Shown here: positions 9,188 to 17,230 of the stretch, in pieces
Layout of the letters: the number at the start of each line of letters is the position of its first letter
Numbering within the stretch: the stretch's first letter is position 1
NCBI RefSeq assembly: GCF_003626575.1
Contig: NZ_RBDY01000019.1
Location: 56,327-120,326, forward strand
Length of the DNA stretch: 64,000 bases
Reading direction: 5' to 3'
DNA from: Streptomyces radicis
Lineage (GTDB): Bacteria > Actinomycetota > Actinomycetes > Streptomycetales > Streptomycetaceae
The notes under the pieces: generated by a model
The model's input: the letters and a program-made list of their open reading frames with translations, nothing else
Database searches by the model: none
Told to the model about the DNA's origin: nothing
Translations under genes and position numbers: made by a program

Positions 9188-9487
9188 GTGGGAAGGCCGG
9201 GACCGGTCGCCGAGCAGTGGTGCCCGGGGCGCGCGTGGCACGCGACGCTCGCCGAACTGCGCGGGCTCGTCCCGCGGGTGGTGGAGGAGGTGCTCGAAGA
9301 GGGCGTGGCCTCACGGGAGTCGGCGCCGGGCATCGACGTCGGGCTGACCGCGGGGACGCTGGTCGGGATGGTCGTCGTCGGGCCGCTGGAGTGGCGGACG
9401 TTCCCCGCGGGGCGCTCGATCGACGACGTGCGGGCGGCGTTCTCGCCGCTGCTGCGCGGCCGGATCACCGGGGGCGGAGGGCCATGA
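9188..9487 (+). CDS. small conserved-type hypothetical protein
   Basis: 99 aa from GTG 9188. I do not recognise a family. Codon use is typical for the genome (third positions almost all G/C), and the composition is that of a folded protein (GIDVGLTAGTLVGMVVVGPL, then EWRTFPAGRSIDDVRAAF), which supports a real gene. It diverges from the HEPN gene across a 137-bp spacer. Its stop overlaps an ATG (ATGA at 9484) opening a 41-codon Pro-rich frame to 9609; that frame is too short and odd to call. Confidence 0.65.
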   Translation: MGRPGPVAEQWCPGRAWHATLAELRGLVPRVVEEVLEEGVASRESAPGIDVGLTAGTLVGMVVVGPLEWRTFPAGRSIDDVRAAFSPLLRGRITGGGGP

Positions 9488-9747
9488 CGGAACGCCCTCC
9501 GCTCCCCGGTGAGTTCCCCCACCCCGGGTATGGCCGAGCCCCTGTACCCTCCGCCGCCCCGTGTCGGCGGTCCGGCCCACGGGCCCTGCCGCGCCTCACT
9601 CTTCCGTGACGCGCGGCAGCTTCCCTCCGTCGTGCTACTCAGGGGGTACTCAACCGGGTACTCAGGTGCCCCGGCGCACGCACGCCCAACGCACGCCGAA
9701 CGGCGGCCGGTCGGGGCCGAGGGGGGAGAGACGACGGACGCGGCCGG

Positions 9748-10698
9748 TCAGTACCGCTGGTCGTCGGAGTAGTAGTAGCCCTGGCCCGCCGATGGGCCGT
9801 ACGCGTCGTGTCCCGGGTAGTCCTGGGCCTGCGGCTGCTGCGGCGGCTGCTGCTGCGGCTGTTGGGGGTAGCCATAGCCGGGGTCGGGCAGGTCGGGGAC
9901 GGGGCTCTCGCGCTGCTGCGGCACCCACACGCCGCCGGGCGGCGTCTCCTGGTAGTAGGTGTCGGACGCGGCGGGCCAGGGCGCGCCCGCGTGCTCGTCG
10001 GCGGGGGCCGGGGACCCGGAGTAGTCGGCCGCGTAGTCCGCGGCGTAGGTGGCGGCGTACTGCTGGTGCTCGGGGGCGTACGGCTCGGCGCCGTAGTCCT
10101 GCCGCGGGGTGCCCCAGGCCGGGGTCTCCGCGGGGTAGTCGCCCTGGTAACTCCCGTAGCCCGCCGCCGTGGTGGCGTAGGGGTCCGGGTAGACGTCCCC
10201 GGTGTCCCGCGCCTGGTCCCCGTATATCTCGCCGCCGTCACCCGCGTACGCGGCGAAGCCATCGGCGGGCGTCTCGTCCGGCATGGGCGGGACGCCCGGC
10301 GCCTCGGGGACGACCCCGGGGGCGTCCGGCGGCGGCGGGGGAACGTCCGCCTCGTCGACCGCCTCGTCGACCGATCCGTCGGAAACGGCGGGCAACGGCC
10401 GTACGCCGCCCGCCCCTTCACGCCTGCGCCTGCTGGTGCCCGGCTTGCCGCCGAGCGCCCAGCCGGTCGAGAAGCCGCGGCGGAACGAGAGGGTGACAAA
10501 CGTCTGGCCCGTGGCGAACGCGACCGCGCCCACCGCGATCAGCGGCACATGGGACAGGACGACGCCGATCACGACGCCGAGGAACCCGCAGAACGCCACG
10601 AGCCGCCAGCGCAGCCGCGCCTTGTACTGGAGCAGGACCTCTCCGAGCAGCCACAGGGCCACGATGCCAAAAGCGATGTAGAGGACCGTCCAGCCCAT
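9748..10698 (-). CDS. membrane protein with long Pro/Gln/Tyr-rich tail
   Basis: 316 aa. Two or three membrane spans occupy residues 1-80 (starting MGWTVLYIAFGIVALWLLGE). They are followed by an RRR-rich linker and about 200 residues of low-complexity sequence rich in Pro, Tyr, Gly, Asp and Gln, ending in tracts such as PQQPQQQPPQQPQ. The tail is probably intrinsically disordered. No enzyme motif is seen. It begins 19 nt after the metF stop on the same strand, so it is likely the last gene of a thiE-metF transcript. A homologous hypothetical protein occurs next to metF in other Streptomyces (from memory). Confidence 0.8.
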   Translation of the reverse strand: MGWTVLYIAFGIVALWLLGEVLLQYKARLRWRLVAFCGFLGVVIGVVLSHVPLIAVGAVAFATGQTFVTLSFRRGFSTGWALGGKPGTSRRRREGAGGVRPLPAVSDGSVDEAVDEADVPPPPPDAPGVVPEAPGVPPMPDETPADGFAAYAGDGGEIYGDQARDTGDVYPDPYATTAAGYGSYQGDYPAETPAWGTPRQDYGAEPYAPEHQQYAATYAADYAADYSGSPAPADEHAGAPWPAASDTYYQETPPGGVWVPQQRESPVPDLPDPGYGYPQQPQQQPPQQPQAQDYPGHDAYGPSAGQGYYYSDDQRY

Positions 10699-10717
10699 TA
10701 CGCCCCTCTCCAGTGAC

Positions 10718-11644
10718 CTAAGTCCGCTGGTGCAGACCCAGATTCTTGTAGACCTCCAGCGTCGCCGTGGAGTGCACCGATGTGTTCAGGGTGATGAAGT
10801 GGAGCCCTGGGATGTCCTCCTCCATCAGCCTCGCACACAACTCCGTGGCGAAATCGATCCCGACCGAGCGTACAGCCATCGGGTCGTCTTTGACCGCGAG
10901 GATGCGCCTTTCCAGCTCGGGCGGGAACGCCGCGTTGCTGAGCTGGGTGAAGCGCTCGATCTGCCGGACGCTGGTGATCGGCATCACCTCGGGGATGATG
11001 GGCGTCGCACAGCCCGCGGCGGCCACGCGGTCGCGCAACCGCAGGTAGTCCTCGGGGTAGAAGAACATCTGGGTGATCGCGTAGTCCGCGCCCGCGCGGC
11101 ACTTGGCGACGAAGTGCCGGATGTCGGTCTCCCAGTCGGCGGACCTGGGGTGCATCTCGGGGAACGCCGCGACGCCCACGCAGAAGTCGCCCGACTCCTT
11201 GATGAGGCGGACCAACTCGGCGGCGTAGGTGATCCCCTCGGGGTGCCGCGTCCACTCCCCCATCGGGTCGCCCGGCGGGTCGCCGCGCAGCGCCAGCATG
11301 TTCCTGATGCCCGCGCCCGCGTACTGGCCCACGATGTTCCGGAGCTCGGCCACCGAGTGGTTGACCGCGGTGAGGTGGGCGACGGGCGTCAGCGTGGTCT
11401 CGGTGGCGATCCGCTCGGTGGCCCGCACGGTCCGCTCGCGGGACGAGCCGCCCGCGCCATAGGTCACGGAGACGAACGTCGGGCCCACCGCCTCCACCCT
11501 GCGGATGGCGCTCCACAGGGTGCGTTCGCCCTTCTCGGTCTTCGGCGGGCTGAACTCGAAGGAGTAGGAGCGCTCCCCCGCCGCGAGCAGGTCGCGCACG
11601 GTCGGCGCGCGCCCGGTCATCCTGCTGGCAATGCCTAGGGCCAT
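10718..11644 (-). CDS. metF: 5,10-methylenetetrahydrofolate reductase MetF
   Basis: FAD enzyme that reduces 5,10-methylene-THF to 5-methyl-THF, the methyl donor for methionine synthesis. 308 aa from ATG 11644 (MALGIASRM), which gives the usual family length; the open frame extends further upstream without a credible start. Diagnostic stretches are SFEFSPPKTEKGERTLW, FVSVTYGAGGSSRERT, LTAVNHS, LALRGDPPGDP and ITQMFFYPEDY. It follows thiE by 37 nt on the same strand. No B12 riboswitch is seen upstream. Confidence 0.96.
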   Translation of the reverse strand: MALGIASRMTGRAPTVRDLLAAGERSYSFEFSPPKTEKGERTLWSAIRRVEAVGPTFVSVTYGAGGSSRERTVRATERIATETTLTPVAHLTAVNHSVAELRNIVGQYAGAGIRNMLALRGDPPGDPMGEWTRHPEGITYAAELVRLIKESGDFCVGVAAFPEMHPRSADWETDIRHFVAKCRAGADYAITQMFFYPEDYLRLRDRVAAAGCATPIIPEVMPITSVRQIERFTQLSNAAFPPELERRILAVKDDPMAVRSVGIDFATELCARLMEEDIPGLHFITLNTSVHSTATLEVYKNLGLHQRT

Positions 11645-11681
11645 GTGACGAAGGCTACCCGGAACGGGCGAACGCGCCCGG

Positions 11682-12326
11682 TCAGCGTCCGGGGAGCGGA
11701 CGCTCGCGCAGCCGCCGCGCCAGGGCGGCCGCCGCGTCGGCCGGATCGTCCGCCTCGGTGACGGCGCGGACCACCACGACCCGGCGGGCGCCCGCGTCGA
11801 GCACCGCGTCCAGGGTCCCCGCGTCGATGCCGCCGATGGCGAACCACGGGCGGTCACCCGCGGTGGCCGCGGCGTGGCGCACCAGGGGGAGCCCGGGGGC
11901 GTGGCGGCCCGGCTTGGTCGGGGTGGGCCAGCAGGGGCCCGTGCAGAAGTAGTCCACGCGGGGGTCGGCGACGGCGGCGGCCACCTCGGCCTCCGCGTGC
12001 GTGGAGCGCCCGATCAGCACGTCGTCGCCGAGGATGGCCCTGGCGGCGGCCACCGGCAGGTCCCCCTGGCCCAGGTGCAGGATGTCGGGCCCGGCCGCGT
12101 GCGCCACGTCCGCCCGGTCGTTGACCGCGAGGAGCCGGCCGTGCCGCCGACAGGCGTCGGCGAACACGGCCAGGTGCTCCAACTCCTCGGCCGCCTCGAG
12201 CGTCTTGTCGCGCAGCTGCACGATGTCCACGCCCGCGGCGAGCACCGCGTCGAGGAACCCCGGCAGATCGCCCTGCCGCTTTCTGGCGTCCGTGCACAGA
12301 TAGAGCCGGGCGTCGGCGAGCCGCAT
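11682..12326 (-). CDS. thiE: thiamine-phosphate synthase ThiE
   Basis: Joins the pyrimidine (HMP-PP) and thiazole (THZ-P) halves to make thiamine monophosphate. 214 aa with the TIM-barrel signatures VQLRDKT, LLAVNDRADVAHA, LHLGQGDLP, IGRSTHAEAEV and the phosphate-binding WFAIGGI. ATG at 12326. It is physically separate from thiO-thiS-thiG, about 6 kb away, and has no TPP riboswitch of its own in the short upstream spacer. Confidence 0.96.
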   Translation of the reverse strand: MRLADARLYLCTDARKRQGDLPGFLDAVLAAGVDIVQLRDKTLEAAEELEHLAVFADACRRHGRLLAVNDRADVAHAAGPDILHLGQGDLPVAAARAILGDDVLIGRSTHAEAEVAAAVADPRVDYFCTGPCWPTPTKPGRHAPGLPLVRHAAATAGDRPWFAIGGIDAGTLDAVLDAGARRVVVVRAVTEADDPADAAAALARRLRERPLPGR

Positions 12327-12377
12327 GGGTCCCCCCTGGCGTTCAGATCGTGACGTTCAGGTCACACGGCGTTCAGG

Positions 12378-12743
12378 TCACACGGCGAGCGCCTGGGCGC
12401 GGCGCTTCACCTCCGTGCCCCGATTCTCGCGCAGCGCGTCGGCGGGCGTGCCGGGGAGGCTGTCGTCGGGCGTGAAGAGCCACTCCAGCATCTCCTCGTC
12501 CGTGAAGCCGTCGTCGCGCAGCAGCGTCAGGGTGCCGGCCAGGCCCTTGACGATCTTGCCGCCGCCCACGAAGGCGGCGGGCACCTGGAGGACACGATTC
12601 TCGCCCCTGCGCACGGCGATGAGCTGGCCCTCCTTGACCAGCTGCCGGACCCGGGTCACCTCGACGCCGAGCTCATCGGCGACATCGGGAACGGTGAGCC
12701 AGGCGGGGACGAGAGCGTCGGTCTTCGCATCAATCTCGGTCAC
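12378..12743 (-). CDS. Rv2175c-family DNA-binding protein
   Basis: 121 aa from GTG 12743. A winged-helix/MerR-like N-terminal part (WLTVPDVADELGVEVTRVRQ, about residues 15-34) is followed by the strands LIAVRRGENRVLQVPAAF and a C-terminal helical domain (GTLTLLRDDGFTDEEMLEWL) typical of the Rv2175c family. In Mycobacterium tuberculosis the homologue is a substrate of a Ser/Thr kinase and binds DNA; whether the PASTA kinase at 22301 plays that part here is inference. Confidence 0.88.
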   Translation of the reverse strand: MTEIDAKTDALVPAWLTVPDVADELGVEVTRVRQLVKEGQLIAVRRGENRVLQVPAAFVGGGKIVKGLAGTLTLLRDDGFTDEEMLEWLFTPDDSLPGTPADALRENRGTEVKRRAQALAV

Positions 12744-12775
12744 ACGTCCAGCCTGCCACCTTCCACCGACAGCCG

Positions 12776-13978
12776 TCAGCGGGCGGCGGCCTTGAGTGGT
12801 ACGGACGGGTCGGCGGCCCGCCCCGGGTCGAGCGCGGCGCCGCGTTCCAGCAGGCGGCGGCCCTGGGACAGGTCGCGGGGGCGGTCAACGGCGAGGAACG
12901 CCTTCAGCGCCCCGCCCTCGCCGAGCCACAGGGCCGTCCACCCCGGGTCCCCGGGGTCGCCGCGCCACAGCAGGGCGTCGGACGGGCCGCGCAGGCCCGC
13001 GTGGGCCACGTACCGGCCGAACTGCTCCGACCAGAAGTACGGCACCGGGTCGTGGACGGCCTCGTCGCCCAGGATCCCGGCGGCCACGGTGGCGGGCCCG
13101 GTCATGGCGTTGTCCCAGTGGTGGATCAGCAGCCGCCTGCCGCCGTAGCGGGCGGCGGGGTAGGACGCGCAGTCGCCGACCGCCCACACACCGGGCGCCG
13201 AGGCGCGCAGGGCGGCGTCGGCCGCGACCGAGCCGTCGGCGGCCAGCGCGACGCCCGAGCCCGCGAGCCAGCCGGTGGCCGGGCGCGAGCCGACCCCGAC
13301 CAGCACGGCGTCCGCGCCGACCACGGTGCCGTCGGCCAGCTCGACCTCGCCCTCCCTGACCGCGGTCACGGGCGAGCCGGTGCGCAGCTCGGCGCCCGCG
13401 TCGGCGTACCAGCGGCGCATCGGCGCGGTCACCTCGGCGGGCAGCGCGCCCGCGAGCGGCTGGTGACCCGCCTCGACCACGGTCACCCGGCAGCCCGAGG
13501 CGCGCGCCGCGGTGGCCACCTCGGCGCCGATCCAGCCCGCGCCCACCGCGACCACGCTGCCGCCCGCGGCGAGGACGGGCCTCAGGCGGCGCGCGTCGTC
13601 GAGGGTGCGCAGGGTGTGCACCCGCGCGAGCTCCCCGGTGCCTGGCAACGTGACGGGCCCGGCGCCCGTGGCGAGCACCAGGTGGTCGTACGGCACCGGG
13701 CCCGCGTCGGTCTCGAGCACCCGGGCGTCCACGCGCAGGCCCGTGGCGGTGCGGCCGAGCGCGAGCTCGACGCCGAGGGCCGCGAAGTCCACGTCGAGAT
13801 CGGCGCGTTCGGCCGTGCCGAGCAGCAGCTCCTTGGACAGCGGGGGGCGGTCGTAGGGCGGATGGGTCTCCGCCCCGACGAGCGTGACCGGGCCCGCCCA
13901 GCCGCGCTCCCTCAGCCGGGCCGCGGTGTGCGCCCCCGCGAGACCCGCTCCCACCACGACCACACCGGACTCACTCAC
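12776..13978 (-). CDS. FAD/NAD(P)-dependent oxidoreductase, ferredoxin-reductase type
   Basis: 400 aa from GTG 13978. There are two dinucleotide folds: the FAD loop GAGLAGAHTA at the N-terminus and an NAD(P) loop VGAGWIGAEV near residue 144. The FAD-closing motif is VWAVGDCASYPA, and RPPLSKELLLG is typical of rhodocoxin/putidaredoxin reductase-like enzymes. The physiological partner is unknown and no P450 or ferredoxin gene is adjacent. It diverges from the LacI-type regulator with only 31 bp between the start codons. Confidence 0.9.
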   Translation of the reverse strand: MSESGVVVVGAGLAGAHTAARLRERGWAGPVTLVGAETHPPYDRPPLSKELLLGTAERADLDVDFAALGVELALGRTATGLRVDARVLETDAGPVPYDHLVLATGAGPVTLPGTGELARVHTLRTLDDARRLRPVLAAGGSVVAVGAGWIGAEVATAARASGCRVTVVEAGHQPLAGALPAEVTAPMRRWYADAGAELRTGSPVTAVREGEVELADGTVVGADAVLVGVGSRPATGWLAGSGVALAADGSVAADAALRASAPGVWAVGDCASYPAARYGGRRLLIHHWDNAMTGPATVAAGILGDEAVHDPVPYFWSEQFGRYVAHAGLRGPSDALLWRGDPGDPGWTALWLGEGGALKAFLAVDRPRDLSQGRRLLERGAALDPGRAADPSVPLKAAAR

Positions 13979-13997
13979 GCGCCCCAGCGTACGAGGG

Positions 13998-14003
13998 TAT
14001 AAA
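13998..14003 (+). promoter_or_regulatory. -10-like hexamer for a probable leaderless LacI transcript
   Basis: TATAAA lies 6 bp before the GTG of the LacI gene in an otherwise G/C-rich 31-bp spacer. This places the transcription start at or next to the start codon. No Shine-Dalgarno sequence is present, which fits a leaderless mRNA. No clear -35 is seen, so this is a weak call. Confidence 0.4.
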
Positions 14004-14009
14004 GGCGGG

Positions 14010-15062
14010 GTGACTCCGGAGCCCTCCTCGCCCTCCAGGCCCGTCACCCTGGAGGACGTGGCCCGTGTCGCCGGGGTGTCCCGCGCCACCGTGTCACGCG
14101 TGATCAACGGCGAGGCCACCGTCGACCCCAGGCTGCGCAAGCTGGTCGAGGGGGCCATCGCGCGGACCCGCTACGTGCCCAACCGCGCGGCGCGTTCGCT
14201 GGTGACGCGGCGCACCGACTCGGTGGCGCTGGTCGTCTCGGAGCGGGAACAGCGCGATGTGACGGGCCCGTTCGTGGGCCGGATCTTCTCCGACCCCTAC
14301 TTCGGGCGCGTGGTCGGCGGGCTGCTCGAGGTGGCCAGGCCGCGCGGGGTGCAGATGGTGCTGCTCCTCGCGGACGACGAGCCCTCGCGCACCCAGCTGC
14401 TCGGCTATCTCCAGCAGGGGCACGTGGACGGCGTGGTGCTGATCTCCTCGCACGCCGACGACCCGCTGCCCGGGCTGCTCGCGCGGACGGCGCTGCCCGC
14501 GGTGCTCGCGGGGCGGCCCGCGACGCCGCTCTCGCTGACCTCGGTGGACGCCGACCAGCGGGCGGGCGCGCGGCTCGCGGCCGAGCACCTGGCGGCGACC
14601 GGGCGGCGGCGCGTCGCGGCGATCGCGGGGCCGCAGGACATGACGGCGGCGCGCGAGCGGCTCGCGGGGTTCCTGGCGGCGGCCGAGGAGCGCGGCCTGG
14701 CCGATGTGGTGTGGACCGAGGGGGACTTCACCCAGGCGAGCGGCACGTCGGGGATGCAGCGGCTGCTCGAGCTGCGGCCCGATCTCGACGCGGTGTTCGT
14801 CGCCTCCGACCTGATGGCGCTCGGCGCGGTGGCGGCGCTGCACCGGCAGGGCAGGCGGGTGCCCGACGACGTGGCCGTGGTGGGCTTCGACGACAGCAGC
14901 TCGGCGCTCGCGTGCGACCCGCCGCTCACGACGGTCAGGCAGCCGGTGGAGGAGATGGCCGCGGAGATGGCCAGGCTGCTGCTGCGCCAGATCGACACGG
15001 GGGAACGGCCGCTGCCCTCGGTCGTGTTCCACCCCGAGCTGGTGATCCGGCAGAGCGGCTGA
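14010..15062 (+). CDS. LacI-family transcriptional regulator
   Basis: 350 aa from GTG 14010. The N-terminal helix-turn-helix and hinge (TLEDVARVAGVSRATVSRVI, about residues 12-31) is of classical LacI type. It is followed by a periplasmic-binding-protein-like sensor domain (FGRVVGGLLEVARPRG, VDGVVLISSHADD, VAVVGFDDSSSALACDPPLTT). The ligand is unknown but is expected to be a sugar. It converges on the GH16 gene and sits next to the secreted cassette whose promoter carries two LacI-type palindromes, so it is the best local candidate regulator. This link is inference. Confidence 0.93.
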   Translation: MTPEPSSPSRPVTLEDVARVAGVSRATVSRVINGEATVDPRLRKLVEGAIARTRYVPNRAARSLVTRRTDSVALVVSEREQRDVTGPFVGRIFSDPYFGRVVGGLLEVARPRGVQMVLLLADDEPSRTQLLGYLQQGHVDGVVLISSHADDPLPGLLARTALPAVLAGRPATPLSLTSVDADQRAGARLAAEHLAATGRRRVAAIAGPQDMTAARERLAGFLAAAEERGLADVVWTEGDFTQASGTSGMQRLLELRPDLDAVFVASDLMALGAVAALHRQGRRVPDDVAVVGFDDSSSALACDPPLTTVRQPVEEMAAEMARLLLRQIDTGERPLPSVVFHPELVIRQSG

Positions 15063-15072
15063 ACGTCCCAGG

Positions 15073-15090
15073 CGCGCGCTCCGGCGCGCG
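15073..15090 (+). terminator. short G/C hairpin after LacI gene
   Basis: Seven-bp inverted repeat (cgcgcgc / gcgcgcg) with a 4-nt loop, 10 nt past the LacI stop, in the convergent gap before GH16. It has low sequence complexity, so moderate support only. Confidence 0.4.
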
Positions 15091-15126
15091 GCGGCGGCCG
15101 TCGGCGCCCGGGGAAGGGACGAACGC

Positions 15127-15210
15127 CGACGGCCACTTACCGGTGGCCGTTCACCGGTGGCCGTTCACTGATAGACGGTCACTGATAGACGCTCACTGGT
15201 AGACGCGGAC
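15127..15210. repeat. six-copy 14-bp tandem repeat spanning the 3' end of the GH16 gene
   Basis: Successive 14-nt units: cgacggccacttac, cggtggccgttcac twice, tgatagacggtcac, tgatagacgctcac, tggtagacgcggac. The last unit encodes the C-terminal residues of the GH16 protein on the minus strand and the fifth contains its stop codon. The array looks like slippage expansion of the end of the gene into the intergenic gap. Confidence 0.8.
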
Positions 15211-16521
15211 GTAGTCCACCCGCATCCGCTGGGGGAAGACCGTGGAGCCGTCGGGCGGCCCCGGCCAGTCGCCGCCCACCGCGGTGTTCAGGATGAGGAA
15301 GAAGTCATGATCGAAGACCCAGGGCCCGACCGTCCTCTCCAGCTCCGCGCGGTCGACGGTGTGCACGACGTTGTCGTCCACGGTGAACACCATGCCCCGG
15401 CTGTCCCACTCCACCGCGTACACGTGGTAGTCGGCCGAGGCGGGGGCGGGCAGCTCGTACGAGTCGCCGTAGCCGCCACCGCCGTTGTACGCGGGGGCGT
15501 GCAGCGTGGAGTGCACGGTGTTGGGCTCGTGGCCCACGTGCTCCATGATGTCGATCTCACCGGTGTAGGGCCACGGGCGGCCCTCCGAGTAGAAGTCGGA
15601 GCCGAGCATCCAGAACGCCGGCCACATGCCGCGCGTGCTGGCCACCTGGATCCTGGCCTCGACGCGGCCGTAGGTGAAGTCGAACTTCCCGTAGGTGTTG
15701 ATCCGGCCCGAGGTGTACTGGCACGTCGTGGAGCCGCTCAGCGGGTCGACCGGGCAGCTGGAGCCCGGGGTCTCCTGGCGGCGCGACTCGATGACGAGGG
15801 AGCCGTTGCCGTCCAGCGTGGTGTTCTGCCCGTCGGTGTAGATCTGGAGCTCGTTGTTGCGCCCGTTGCCCGGGTCCTGGCTCCACTTGGCCGGGTCGGG
15901 GGTCGCGCCCGCGGGCCCGTCGAACTCGTCGCTCCACACCAGCCGCGGCGGATCGGCCGGGTCCTGCGGAACGGGCGGGGCCTCGGGGGCGCCGCCGGTG
16001 CCGTACACCTGGAACTCCCACAGCGAGTAGCCGTAGGGGCCCGAGCGCTGCGTGCCGTACATCCGCACATAGCGGCCCTCGCCCGAGACGGTCAGCTCCT
16101 CGCGGAAGCCGGAGCCCGTCGTGGTCGCGTAGACGGTCTCCCAGCTCTGGTTGTCGTCCGAGACCTGGATCTCGTACGCGAGGGCGTTGGCCGGGTCCCA
16201 CTGGAGGACGACGCGGCTGATGCTCGCCGGGGCGCCCAGGTCCACGGAGATCCAGCCCGGGTCGGTCCAGCCGTTCTCGGGCGAGGTCGCCCAGCGGCTG
16301 GCCGGGTCGAAGTCGAACGCGCGGGCGGGGACGCACTCCCAGCAGTTGCCGTCGTGCTGGCTGGTGGACGCCTGCGCGGGCTTGTTGTAGGAGAGCAGGA
16401 CCTCTTCCTGGGCCGCCGCGGAGGGACCGGCCAGGGCGGTGAGGCCGAGGAGCGTCGCCAGCGCGGCGACCAGCGCCGCCAGCGCGCGCGGCAGGCGCCT
16501 CCTCGGTTTCGTGGCATGCAT
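15193..16521 (-). CDS. secreted GH16 beta-glucanase (laminarinase-like) with N-terminal discoidin/CBM32 module
   Basis: 442 aa. An Ala/Leu-rich signal peptide (about 1-37) is followed by an F5/8-type C (CBM32-like) carbohydrate-binding domain at about 45-175 (PARAFDFDPASRWATS, WISVDLGA, YVRMYGTQRSGPYGYSLWEF). A Pro linker leads to a GH16 catalytic domain at about 190-442 with the active-site signature GEIDIMEHVG (ExDxxE, two catalytic Glu) and WPAFWMLG. It is predicted to hydrolyse extracellular beta-1,3- or mixed-linkage glucans. It is last in the same-strand cassette DUF1996, DUF305-like, GH16. ATG 16521 is preceded by a purine-rich GGAAAGGA. Confidence 0.93.
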   Translation of the reverse strand: MHATKPRRRLPRALAALVAALATLLGLTALAGPSAAAQEEVLLSYNKPAQASTSQHDGNCWECVPARAFDFDPASRWATSPENGWTDPGWISVDLGAPASISRVVLQWDPANALAYEIQVSDDNQSWETVYATTTGSGFREELTVSGEGRYVRMYGTQRSGPYGYSLWEFQVYGTGGAPEAPPVPQDPADPPRLVWSDEFDGPAGATPDPAKWSQDPGNGRNNELQIYTDGQNTTLDGNGSLVIESRRQETPGSSCPVDPLSGSTTCQYTSGRINTYGKFDFTYGRVEARIQVASTRGMWPAFWMLGSDFYSEGRPWPYTGEIDIMEHVGHEPNTVHSTLHAPAYNGGGGYGDSYELPAPASADYHVYAVEWDSRGMVFTVDDNVVHTVDRAELERTVGPWVFDHDFFLILNTAVGGDWPGPPDGSTVFPQRMRVDYVRVYQ

Positions 16522-16593
16522 GATCTCGTCCTGATCCTTTCCGGAGTATCGGGGTGGGGGGTGTATCGGCGTGGGGGCTCGGGGTGGCCGCGG

Positions 16594-17208
16594 TCAGCCG
16601 TCCAGGGCCGTGAGCTCGGCGAGCTGGTCGGCGCGGGCCTCCTCGAGACCGGCGGCGAGCGCGGTCGCGTCGGCGTCGGCTCCCGACTCCGCCTCGGAAC
16701 GCGACACCCGGGCCGACTGCTCGAGGTGCTCGCGGAGATGGGGCTTGGCCTCGCGGTCGAAGGCGGCGCCCTCGGTGGCGGCGAGGGCGGTCAGCTCGTC
16801 CTCGGTGACCATCCCCGGCATGTCGTGCCCCTCGTGGAGGTTGGTGTACTCGACGCCCGCCTCGTCCAACAGGGCGTGCAGCTCGGTGAGTTCGGAACGG
16901 TGCTGCTCGGCGAGCCCCGCGGCGAACTCCCGGAAGGCCGGGTCGGAGCCGCGCTCGGCCACGTCGTCGAGCAGCGGCAGCAGCTGGTCGTTGACCGGGA
17001 TCATCAGCTGGATCCAGGCGAGGTCGGTGGCGTTGAGCGTGCCCACCGCGGCGGGGTCGGTGGCCGTGCCCGAGGCGGCGTCGCCCGTCGCGCGCGGCTC
17101 GCGCGGCTCGTCCTCGTTCCCGCCGCCGCAGCCGGTCAGCGGCGGCAGCGCGAACAGGGCGGCGAGCAGCGCGGCGGCGGCCGTGCGCGCGGTGGGGGTG
17201 GTCGGCAT
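16594..17208 (-). CDS. DUF305-like lipoprotein
   Basis: 204 aa. A lipoprotein signal with lipobox LTGC (about residues 24-27) is followed by an acidic helical domain. The layout (DLAWIQLMI, then about 55 residues later GHDMPGMVTEDELTAL and FDREAKPHLREHLEQS) resembles DUF305, whose members usually have a MIxHH metal-binding motif; here the equivalent is MIPVN, so the paired histidines are missing. AGGAAGGAG precedes the ATG. It lies between the DUF1996 and GH16 genes. The assignment to DUF305 is by eye, and DUF4142 is the main alternative. Confidence 0.7.
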   Translation of the reverse strand: MPTTPTARTAAAALLAALFALPPLTGCGGGNEDEPREPRATGDAASGTATDPAAVGTLNATDLAWIQLMIPVNDQLLPLLDDVAERGSDPAFREFAAGLAEQHRSELTELHALLDEAGVEYTNLHEGHDMPGMVTEDELTALAATEGAAFDREAKPHLREHLEQSARVSRSEAESGADADATALAAGLEEARADQLAELTALDG

Positions 17209-17230
17209 GGGACCCCGGCTCCTTCCTGAT

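Noticed and set aside
9484..9609. 41-codon frame overlapping the stop of the 99-aa gene
   Set aside because: Too short, Pro/Arg-rich and without recognisable homology; kept only as a query in the findings.
15155..15210. Tandem 14-bp repeat as a CRISPR array
   Set aside because: There are no spacers between units, no cas genes are nearby, and the units are too short.
15307..17229. 640-codon plus-strand frame opposite the GH16 cassette
   Set aside because: The minus strand carries signal peptides and the GH16 active site; the plus frame has no domain and is a G/C shadow.
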